21,728 nucleotides of DNA, from NCBI GenBank assembly GCA_964364855.1, contig CAYINU010000023.1, positions 1-21,728 on the forward strand, given 5' to 3'. Positions 16,391 to 21,728 of this stretch are shown here, piece after piece; the stretch's first letter is position 1; each line of letters begins with the position of its first letter. Under the pieces are notes generated by a model. That model saw nothing but the letters and a program-made list of their open reading frames with translations, did no database searches and had not been told where the DNA came from. The stretch comes from CAYINU01 sp964364855. GTDB taxonomy: Bacteria; Margulisbacteria; Marinamargulisbacteria; CAYINU01. The translations under genes were made by a program, and so were the position numbers.

Positions 16391-16552
16391 ATGGCCCGAA
16401 AAGACAATCGAAAACTCACCATTTTGCGCAGTACCAAAAGCGGTCATTCCTACCATACGCGCCGCAATACCAAGACATCGAACGAAAAACTCGAACTGAT
16501 GAAGTACGACCCCATCGTTCGTGAACACGCCCTGTACAAAGAAAAGAAATAG
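16391..16552 (+). CDS. rpmG: 50S ribosomal protein L33
   Basis: 53 residues beginning MARKDNRKLTILRSTKSGHS. The pattern (T)KSGHSYHTRRNTKT-EKLEL-KYDP-VREHALYKEKK aligns along its length with proteobacterial L33. It lacks the two CxxC pairs of the zinc-binding form, so it is the zinc-independent type. It sits in the large subunit near the E-site. rpmB (L28), its usual partner, is not adjacent; instead rpmG leads a short unit with maf seven bases downstream. The start is fixed by a strong AAGGAG. Confidence 0.92.
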   Translation: MARKDNRKLTILRSTKSGHSYHTRRNTKTSNEKLELMKYDPIVREHALYKEKK

Positions 16553-16559
16553 ATCACTC

Positions 16560-17171
16560 ATGACGGTGACCGATGCCCGGCCCGTTTTGGCCTTGGCGTC
16601 TGCGTCTCCCCGGCGCAGTGAACTGCTTTCCATCTTAGGGCTACCTTTTATTATCGTACCCTCCAGATATACCGAACCACCGCTTGATCCGACCCGATCT
16701 CCTGCGGAACAAGTCGAAACCCATGCCATAGAAAAAGCCAAACAGGCTATTTTGCCTTTCCCGTTGCCCGTTCTGGGCGCAGATACCGTCGTATCTTGCG
16801 ACGGCCAGGTTCTGGGCAAGCCAACTTCAGTCCTGGATGCGGACCGCATGTTAACGTTTATCAGCGGGAAGGCTGTGTCAGTCATCTCCGGAATGGCACT
16901 ATTGAGTCCATCGGGCCGGTTGGACCACACCATCGTCCGAACCACCGTTCATTTTCGGGCCATTTCGCTCACGGAACGGATATGGTATATCGCATCGGGA
17001 GAGCCGCTGGACAAGGCCGGTGCCTTTGGCATCCAGGGAAAAGCAGCCATTTTTATTAAAAAAATTGATGGAGACTATTTTAATATCGTGGGCTTGTCGT
17101 TGTTTGCAACTGCGGCGTTGCTGGCAAAGCACGGCCTAGAGGTCGCGAAATCCTTAAGGAGCGCGGAATGA
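16560..17171 (+). CDS. maf: Maf-family nucleoside triphosphate pyrophosphatase
   Basis: I took the ATG at 16560 rather than an in-frame ATG inside rpmG, giving 203 residues, the usual Maf length. The N-terminal substrate motif ALASASPRRSELL (about 11-23), GADTVV with Asp75, the LGKP loop (about 85-88), SGKAVSVISGMALL and the C-terminal EPLDKAGAFGIQGKAAIFI are all conserved. The enzyme hydrolyses NTPs or modified nucleotides to NMP and PPi. YhdE-type members act on dTTP/UTP and YceF-type on m7GTP; I cannot decide between them from motifs alone. Its stop overlaps the next start as ATGA. Confidence 0.94.
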   Translation: MTVTDARPVLALASASPRRSELLSILGLPFIIVPSRYTEPPLDPTRSPAEQVETHAIEKAKQAILPFPLPVLGADTVVSCDGQVLGKPTSVLDADRMLTFISGKAVSVISGMALLSPSGRLDHTIVRTTVHFRAISLTERIWYIASGEPLDKAGAFGIQGKAAIFIKKIDGDYFNIVGLSLFATAALLAKHGLEVAKSLRSAE

Positions 17172-18969
17172 GCAGCCACCTTCTCGCTTTGTTTTTTGCT
17201 TGCTTGGGAACCACGCTGTGGGTGTCCTGGGGACTTTTGACTCATGTGGGTGCCCGCGCCTTTTTGGATCGCCCTGACGCACGCAAAATCCACGCCGTCG
17301 CTACACCGCGTTATGGGGGGATTGCCTTTGTAAGCGTTTATTTGGTGTTTGCATTGTGGCTGACCGACGGTATGTCTTTGGCCTGGTATTTTTTGGGTGG
17401 CCTTTTGCTATTCGTGCTCGGTACCATCGACGATGCCAGGATATTGGCCTGGCAAGTAAAACTAAGTGCACAAGTGATTACCGCTGGTGCAATTTGGTGC
17501 GTTATTGGAAAAACCATTACCGAGATCGCGTTCTTTTCCCTTCCGTTGCATCTGCCATCCCTTGTTATCGGCATCGGTTTTTTGATCTGGTTTCTGGGCA
17601 TTGTAAATGCGGTCAATCTTATTGATGGCATGGATGGTCTTGCAGGTGGCACGATGCTGATTCTTGTGTTCGGGGCTGCCTTGTTGGGTGCTATTACGCA
17701 CCGGCCGCAATTGTGCCTACTTAATATTTTGTTGGCTGGAACACTGACCGGTTTTCTACATTTTAATTCTCGTCCTGCCAAATTTTTTATGGGGGATGGG
17801 GGCAGTCTCTTTTTGGGATTCCACCTGGCTGTTTTACCCATTTTGTATTTTGCCACCCGTCCACCCTTATCGACCCCGGCGCTGGACATCACGCCGACTA
17901 TTCTATTGTCCACGTACCTAATAATGGATACCTTGCGGGTATTTTTTGTGCGCTTGCGTCACCAGAAAAATCCGATGAAACCCGATAAGCAACATTTTCA
18001 CCATGGCCTTTTGGAAAGCACATTGTCTTACAACGGAACACTTCTAATCATTTATGCGATGAACGCGGTTGTGGTACTACTGGCTCTTTTTCAAGAAGCA
18101 TTTAGGCTAACAGCCGTCACGATGTGGATCTATTTGGTGTTGGTTACTCTTAAAATCGTGTTTCCTCCATTTAAAGACGGCTTTATCAGGACAGCCTCAT
18201 GGATATCCGCTCGTGTGCGGCGATATGTCAGGCGGGCACCCCTTTTGCCACGAGGGAGTCTACTCAAGCCTTGGTTATTTTTAGGCCTTCTCATTTACTT
18301 TACCAGTCTACTGTGGGCCTTATTTTCACCTTCATGGCATTGGTCTGAAAAGCCGCTTCTCTTGCTCACGGCCACGTTTCTACTAGGTAGTTTTTGTTGG
18401 ATGCGCAGGAAGGATCCGGTAGGAAAGATTGCCTTTATACTATGTATTGCCCTTTTGGTAGGCTATTTTCGAAGCCTTATTCACCAATGGGCTGTTTCTC
18501 AGATTGAATGGGAGTGGATAAGGATGTCATCTATTGTCATCAGTGTGGCTATCTTGGGGGCCATCATCATCACCAAGCCACGCGCTTTTTTATTACGCTA
18601 TTGGTCTACACTTGACATGCTCACCCCTGTTTGCGCAATCATTTTCACCGTATTTTTGTTTCTGTTTAACCGTCCTTTTGCGACCATACCGCNNNNNNNN
18701 NNNNNNNNNNNNNNNNNNNNNNNNNNNNNNNNNNNNNNNNNNNNNNNNNNNNNNNNNNNNNNNNNNNNNNNNNNNNNNNNNNNNNNNNNNNNATCATTTT
18801 CACCGTATTTTTGTTTCTGTTTAACCGTCCTTTTGCGACCATACCGCTAGAAGCTGGGTTTGTGTATTTTGCCATGCGCTTTGCCGTAGAGCGTGGGGGG
18901 GAAGCCTCCAAACGGATAAGAAAAAAAGACAGTGCCAGTTTGACAACGCCCATCGCCAAATCTCTATAA
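17168..18969 (+). CDS. WecA/MraY-like polyprenyl-phosphate glycosyl-1-phosphate transferase, split by assembly gap
   Basis: The ATG overlaps the maf stop. Motifs of the family (membrane phospho-sugar transfer to undecaprenyl phosphate) are present: RKIHAVATPRYGG (about 39-51), GTIDDA with Asp88-Asp89, NAVNLIDGMDGLAGG (about 147-161), FMGDGG with Asp210, and the cytoplasmic loop HFHHG (about 276-280), which suits UDP-HexNAc use as in WecA. The gene is interrupted by 100 N flanked by an identical 55-base sequence. Removing one copy plus the N run restores one frame that continues LEAGFVYFAMRF and ends at TAA 18967-18969, giving about 548 residues. That is about 180 longer than E. coli WecA, because a C-terminal part with about five extra hydrophobic segments follows residue 360. 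It probably initiates O-antigen or another surface glycan. Confidence 0.85.
18638..18847. other. Scaffold gap (100 N) flanked by a 55-bp duplication, unmerged contig overlap
   Basis: Bases 18638-18692 and 18793-18847 are identical over 55 bases, with exactly 100 N between them (18693-18792). A fixed-size N run bounded by an identical overlap is the signature of two contigs that overlap by one k-mer and were scaffolded without merging. Collapsing removes 155 bases, which is not a multiple of three, and the reading frame then becomes continuous. Confidence 0.92.
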
Positions 18970-18975
18970 TAGGCC

Positions 18976-19032
18976 ACTGGGCACTACCAGCGTGATCGAG
19001 CTAGAAAAAGGTGCCCAGTCAGACGTGCTGGT
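18976..19032. repeat. Interleaved inverted repeats downstream of the transferase gene
   Basis: ACTGGGCAC (18976-18984) pairs with GTGCCCAGT (19011-19019), and ACCAGC (18986-18991) pairs with GCTGGT (19027-19032). The order A-B-A'-B' would allow a pseudoknot in RNA or alternative hairpins. The first pair starts six bases after the transferase stop and could act as a weak terminator or RNA-end structure, but there is no T-run. Confidence 0.45.
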
Positions 19033-19048
19033 TAAGGGGTAACTACCC

Positions 19049-19112
19049 GTACTTTTTTATCCTTAAAAGTAAAAAAGTACGTACCATTTTACTTTTCATA
19101 AGAAAAAAGTAC
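19049..19112. repeat. AAAAAAGTAC repeats / palindrome upstream of second DUF4143 ATPase
   Basis: GTACTTTTTTA (19049-19059) and TAAAAAAGTAC (19070-19080) form a perfect 11-bp inverted repeat with a 10-base loop. A third AAAAAAGTAC lies at 19103-19112, 24 bases before the proposed -10. The block is very AT-rich. Spaced, partly palindromic copies just upstream of a promoter suggest a binding site for a dimeric regulator. A transposon-end remnant is the alternative. Confidence 0.5.
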
Positions 19113-19135
19113 TTCTGTTTATTGGGTAAATCTCC

Positions 19136-19141
19136 TACAAT
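19136..19141 (+). promoter_or_regulatory. Proposed -10 element, leaderless second ATPase
   Basis: TACAAT ends at -7 relative to the A of the ATG at 19148, the same geometry as the first ATPase gene. The matching -35 region (near 19113-19118, TTCTGT) is weak, and only a poor AGG precedes the ATG. Confidence 0.4.
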
Positions 19142-19147
19142 AGGTCC

Positions 19148-20332
19148 ATGACCAATAAACGGTATTTAACCCACGTTGTCTCGGAAGATCTGAATGAAAA
19201 AATGGTATTTATCGGTGGGCCCAGGCAAGTGGGAAAGACCACCCTCGCCACAGATCTTATTTCTACAACATGTCATAACGCCATTTACCTAAATTGGGAT
19301 GATTTGGCAGATAAAGAAACCATCCTGCAAAAAAGATGGAGTCCGGATAATGACTTGATTATTTTGGATGAAATTCATAAATATCCATTCTGGAAAACCT
19401 TCGTTAAAGGGGTCTTTGATAAGCAAAAAAAAAGACATCGTTTTCTGATCACGGGCAGCGCAAGGCTGGATCTGTATCGGAAGGGGGGAGACTCTCTTCA
19501 AGGCCGTTATTTCTATTACCGCCTTCACCCCTTTAGTGCGCAGGAAGTGGCAATAGGCCGTCTAAACAAAACCCGTCCTTCTCCTTTCGATGCGCTTCAA
19601 TTTGAGCGCACTATAGACCAACAGGTAATAGACGCGCTATATCGGTTTGGCGGATTCCCCGAGCCCTTTTTAAAACAAAGCCAAAGGGCCCTCGGCCGGT
19701 GGCAGCAAAATCGAAACGAACGTCTCTTACGGGAGGACATTCGCGAACTTGAACCTGTTCGCGAAATCGGAAAACTGGCTATGCTGCATCACGCCCTACC
19801 TCATCGCGCGGGGCAGTTACTGTCATTAAACGCATTAAAAGAGGATGTATCGGCCAGTTATTCGGGTGTCTCCCACTGGATGGATATTCTGGAGTCGTTT
19901 TACTATTGCTACCGTATCTATCCTTACACAACCAACACTGTAAAATCGCTTAAAAAAGAGCCTAAGCTTTATCTGTGGGATTGGTCAGAAGTCAGGGACG
20001 AAGGTAGCCGTTTTGAGAATATGATCGCAGGACATTTATTGAAATTTTGCCATTTTTTGAGGGACTATGAGGGCCTGGATATGCAGCTTCACTTTGTCCG
20101 TGACAAGGACAAGAGAGAGTTGGATTTTCTCGTCTGTGTGGCAGATAAGCCTTGGTTTGGCGTAGAGGTAAAGACCACAGATACCCAAATTGCGTCGTCA
20201 CTACGCAGTTTAAAAAACATCGTCAAAGTACCCTTTGTTTATCAGGTACTCAAAAAACCAGATGTGGACTACGAAGACGATCACAACATCCGCGTGATGT
20301 CAGCCAATAAATTTTTATCTGCCCTGATCTAG
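19148..20332 (+). CDS. AAA_14 / DUF4143 family ATPase (second of two)
   Basis: 394 residues with Walker A GPRQVGKTT (about 24-32), Walker B LIILDEIHKYP (Asp74-Glu75), sensor-like ITGSARLDLYRKGGDSLQGR, and the middle region FGGFPEPFLKQSQ followed by LLREDIRELEPVR, typical of the family. The C-terminal DUF4143 part has ELDFLV and GVEVKTTD, again the acidic-plus-ExK nuclease-like pattern. It is only distantly similar to the ATPase at 14970-16151, sharing family motifs rather than long identity, so they are not a recent duplication. It is AT-rich relative to the phosphate operon and lies between repeat-rich segments, suggesting horizontal acquisition. Cellular role unknown. Confidence 0.93.
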   Translation: MTNKRYLTHVVSEDLNEKMVFIGGPRQVGKTTLATDLISTTCHNAIYLNWDDLADKETILQKRWSPDNDLIILDEIHKYPFWKTFVKGVFDKQKKRHRFLITGSARLDLYRKGGDSLQGRYFYYRLHPFSAQEVAIGRLNKTRPSPFDALQFERTIDQQVIDALYRFGGFPEPFLKQSQRALGRWQQNRNERLLREDIRELEPVREIGKLAMLHHALPHRAGQLLSLNALKEDVSASYSGVSHWMDILESFYYCYRIYPYTTNTVKSLKKEPKLYLWDWSEVRDEGSRFENMIAGHLLKFCHFLRDYEGLDMQLHFVRDKDKRELDFLVCVADKPWFGVEVKTTDTQIASSLRSLKNIVKVPFVYQVLKKPDVDYEDDHNIRVMSANKFLSALI

Positions 20333-20430
20333 GTAGTGTCGTCACGAGATGGGCGTTTTGTAGAGTGTCTGTCATCCCCGCGTAGGCGTAATGGCACTAA
20401 CTTAACAGTTCATTCATCCCGCAAAGTTTC

Positions 20431-20520
20431 GTCATTCCCGTGAAAACGGGAATCCAGGATCTTTTTGGAGTGGATCCCCTCTGGAGTTTACCCTCGACTC
20501 CGATCGGGGGCGAGGATGAC
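20431..20520. repeat. dRS3-like intergenic repeat (GTCATTCC ... GGATGAC)
   Basis: The element begins GTCATTCCCG and ends GAGGATGAC, an imperfect long palindrome. Its left arm holds a perfect hairpin ATTCCCGT-GAAA-ACGGGAAT (20434-20453), like the ATTCCC/GGGAAT repeats of Neisseria and many other bacteria. A partial second copy, GTCATCCCCGCG, lies at about 20379-20390. Such repeats are dispersed in high copy and can recruit insertion elements. Nothing coding is seen in 20333-20610. Confidence 0.7.
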
Positions 20521-20527
20521 AACTCCC

Positions 20528-20561
20528 ATTAATTCCATTTTCATTTCAAAAGTGAATTAAT
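20528..20561. repeat. AT-rich hairpin
   Basis: ATTAATTCCATTTT (20528-20541) and AAAAGTGAATTAAT (20548-20561) pair in 12 of 14 positions around a 6-base loop. It lies beyond the ATPase gene but lacks a T-run, so it is a structural repeat rather than a clear terminator. Confidence 0.5.
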
Positions 20562-20610
20562 AATCCAAGGCCAAGCAACGATGGAATGAAGACTGTCTGA
20601 GCCCCCATCG

Positions 20611-20938
20611 TTTAGACCACGAAGAGTGGATTTAGAGATAGAAAATCAAGATCGTAGTAGTGGCTGTGGGGTTGTGTGTAAACCCGAAGGGTTTTCCACA
20701 AATCCACAGCCTATCAGATCCATCAAATTTGTGGCAATTTTGCCAGAATAGTGTCGGATGCACTTTGTACTTGCTTGCCAGTTCCGCGATCGCTTCTTCC
20801 CCTCGTATCGCCGCTAGCGCCACCCTCGATTTGAATTCCGCTGTGAATGCTCGTCCCTTGCCCATCTTTTTGCCCTCCAGATTGTTGAGATTTTAGCCCG
20901 TCTTACACCGCTTTTTCTATCTCTATTTCTGGTCTAAA
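20611..20938 (-). mobile_element. Internally deleted IS3-type element (MITE-like), about 328 bp
   Basis: The ends are related inverted repeats. On the right, read on the minus strand, TTTAGACCA is followed by TAGAGATAGAAAA (20938-20913). On the left, TTTAGACCA (20611-20619) and TAGAGATAGAAAA (20633-20645) are separated by ten additional bases. Between them lie the 5' part of an IS3-type orfA and a large hairpin (GGCTGTGG 20662-20669 with CCACAGCC 20704-20711, inner AAACCC/GGGTTT) of the kind found near IS 3' ends. The transposase core is gone, so the element could move only in trans. The exact outer boundaries are uncertain because TG...CA termini are not obvious. Confidence 0.6.
20632..20865 (-). 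pseudogene. Truncated IS3-family transposase OrfA
   Basis: From the ATG at 20865 (GGAGGG upstream) the first ~40 codons read GKGRAFTAEFKSRVALAAIRGEE-IAELASKYKVHPT, the N-terminal helix-turn-helix of IS3-type OrfA. The remaining codons down to the stop at 20632 run into the IS 3' hairpin region and are not transposase. The full protein would be about 90-100 residues followed by OrfB by frameshift; both are deleted. Confidence 0.75.
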
Positions 20939-21043
20939 TTTGTGGGACAAGCTCACCCGTCGCAATGCCTTCGCTGTCTGCGCCTCCTTCAATGCCCTCT
21001 CCGCCACCACCAACACCTTCGCCCCGCTTGCCCTCCTTGCCAT
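20903..21043 (-). pseudogene. Possible N-terminal fragment of a second transposase (IS630-like)
   Basis: A 46-codon frame from the ATG at 21043 reads MARRASGAKVLVVAERALKE followed by AQTAKALRRV, then runs into the end of the neighbouring IS3 remnant and stops at 20903. The phrase AERALKEAQTAKALRR resembles the first helix of IS630-type transposases as I remember them, but the match is short and unverified. If right, the IS3-type element landed in or beside another IS. It could also be a coincidental open frame. Confidence 0.3.
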
Positions 21044-21135
21044 TCCATACACCCCTCTTCTCCAGGATGCTTATATTGTTTCATGTTTGTTTAGGAAATG
21101 GAATTACTGCATGCGGGACAATTGAAAGCGGCTAC

Positions 21136-21728
21136 TTAGACAATAGTAGCCGGCACCCACAACCTAAAACGCGTACCCTTACCGACCTCCGAGTCGATGG
21201 TGATGGTGCCGTGGTGCTGCGTCATCACATTTTTCACAAAGGCCAGGCCCAGCCCCACATTGTGCGACACGCCCTTGTGGTCCCCCGTCGTGTAAAACGG
21301 CTCCCAGATCTTCGCCAACGACTCCGCGGGGATACCGGCGCCTGTGTCCGTTACTTCGAAGACGTATCCGTTTTGAGATCCAGTTGTGAGGGCACCAGAG
21401 GGGTGGCGCCGGGTGGGGTCCCCAGACCGAGCCGAGGTACCCCGAGCGAGGCTCTGGGGAGATGGACCCGGTGACAGGACCCCGATCGGGTCGCTTGAAT
21501 TCAAGGGGTCTTGATCCCCTTCTAGAGGCATATCTGCCCTCCGCAAGGTCACCGACACCGATCCCCCCTCCGGCGTGTACTTGATCGCATTCACCACCAG
21601 GTTAAGCAAGGCCTGGTGCATGAACACCGGATTCACCGTGGCCATGGCTGTATCCCCCACCTCGCTATGCGTAGACCACGTCAGTTTGTTTTTGCGGGCT
21701 TCCACGCTCACCAGCGGGGTGAGGTCTT
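21136..21728 (-). CDS. Sensor histidine kinase, C-terminal ATPase domain (5' part outside window)
   Basis: The frame is open from the right edge (DLTPLVSVEARKNKL) to a stop at 21136, so only the HATPase_c domain is present. The N box HQALLNLVVNAIKYTPEGG, G1 DTGAGIP, F box WEPFYTTG and G2 GLGLAFV are intact, and the end RFRLWVPA is normal. It resembles the NtrB/ZraS-like HisKA-HATPase group rather than PhoR. Between the N and G1 boxes is an extra stretch of about 50 residues, Pro/Ser/Gly/Arg-rich, encoded by palindrome-rich DNA at about 21376-21530. The rest of the domain reads normally on both sides, so the kinase is probably functional with a surface loop. No cognate regulator lies within the window. 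Confidence 0.88.
   Translation of the reverse strand, partial: DLTPLVSVEARKNKLTWSTHSEVGDTAMATVNPVFMHQALLNLVVNAIKYTPEGGSVSVTLRRADMPLEGDQDPLNSSDPIGVLSPGPSPQSLARGTSARSGDPTRRHPSGALTTGSQNGYVFEVTDTGAGIPAESLAKIWEPFYTTGDHKGVSHNVGLGLAFVKNVMTQHHGTITIDSEVGKGTRFRLWVPATIV
21376..21530. repeat. Palindrome-rich in-frame insertion inside the histidine kinase
   Basis: Several short stems occur in series: CCCCAGA (21420-21426) with TCTGGGG (21453-21459), GACCCG (21465-21470) with CGGGTC (21487-21492), and AAGGGG (21503-21508) with CCCCTT (21516-21521). The encoded residues (for example LSPGPSPQSLARGTSARSGD) have the low-complexity character of translated intergenic repeat. The stretch shares CCGATCGGG with the intergenic repeat at 20431-20520. 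Boundaries are approximate. Confidence 0.6.

Noticed and set aside
16385..16945. 186-codon minus-strand frame opposite rpmG and maf
   Set aside because: Both genes on the plus strand have clear family motifs; this is an antisense shadow.
18793..18850. Shifted C-terminus produced by reading through the N gap
   Set aside because: It is the 55-base duplicate read in the wrong frame; collapsing the duplicate restores a normal membrane-protein C-terminus ending at 18969.
20965..21474. 169-codon plus-strand frame spanning the mobile patch and the kinase
   Set aside because: It is antisense to intact kinase boxes and crosses an insertion boundary; no domain features.

Overview
The window looks like chromosomal DNA of a Gram-negative, probably gammaproteobacterial organism. 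The evidence is a PhoB/PhoR-PstSCAB-PhoU phosphate system, an outer-membrane beta-barrel gene in a zinc-type uptake cluster, a proteobacterial zinc-free ribosomal protein L33, a YfcH-type epimerase and a Maf pyrophosphatase. Base composition is near 50% GC, with AT-richer patches around 15-16 kb and 18-20.3 kb. It is a scaffold from a draft assembly: a run of 100 N sits inside a gene and is flanked by an exact 55-base duplication, so it is almost certainly two unmerged overlapping contigs. Genus cannot be settled from the sequence.

Layout. (1) 1-4319 is accessory. A minus-strand gene, cut off by the left edge, encodes a membrane-anchored Ser/Thr/Gly-rich protein. It diverges from an unusual ~812-residue protein with coiled-coil, tandem-repeat, hydrophobic and C-terminal J-domain parts, and a 128-bp nested palindrome lies between them. 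(2) 4342-10614, minus strand: one tightly coupled phosphate operon, pstS-pstC-pstA-pstB-phoB-phoR-phoU, perhaps preceded by a 79-aa hypothetical ORF. (3) 10977-14055, plus strand: a metal-uptake cluster with a small membrane protein carrying HxH and CxxCH, an outer-membrane beta-barrel, a ZnuA-like binding protein and a ZnuB-like permease. No ATPase gene is present. (4) 14036-16151, minus: a TIGR01777/YfcH epimerase and a first AAA_14/DUF4143 ATPase. (5) 16391-18969, plus: rpmG-maf-WecA/MraY-like glycan phosphotransferase, the last broken by the N gap. (6) 19148-20332, plus: a second AAA_14/DUF4143 ATPase. (7) 20333-21135: a repeat and mobile-element patch with a dRS3-like repeat, an internally deleted IS3-type remnant and another transposase-like fragment. 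(8) 21136-21728, minus: the C-terminal catalytic domain of a histidine kinase, cut by the right edge, with a palindrome-rich in-frame insertion.

How the genes work together. The Pst transporter imports phosphate and signals through PhoU to PhoR/PhoB, all from one transcript. The plus-strand cluster should carry a divalent metal from the outer membrane across the inner membrane, borrowing an ATPase encoded elsewhere. rpmG-maf-GT4 joins translation, nucleotide housekeeping and surface-polysaccharide initiation. Both DUF4143 ATPases have a -10-like hexamer ending exactly seven bases before the ATG and no clear ribosome-binding site, which suggests leaderless transcripts. No tRNA, rRNA or CRISPR array was seen.
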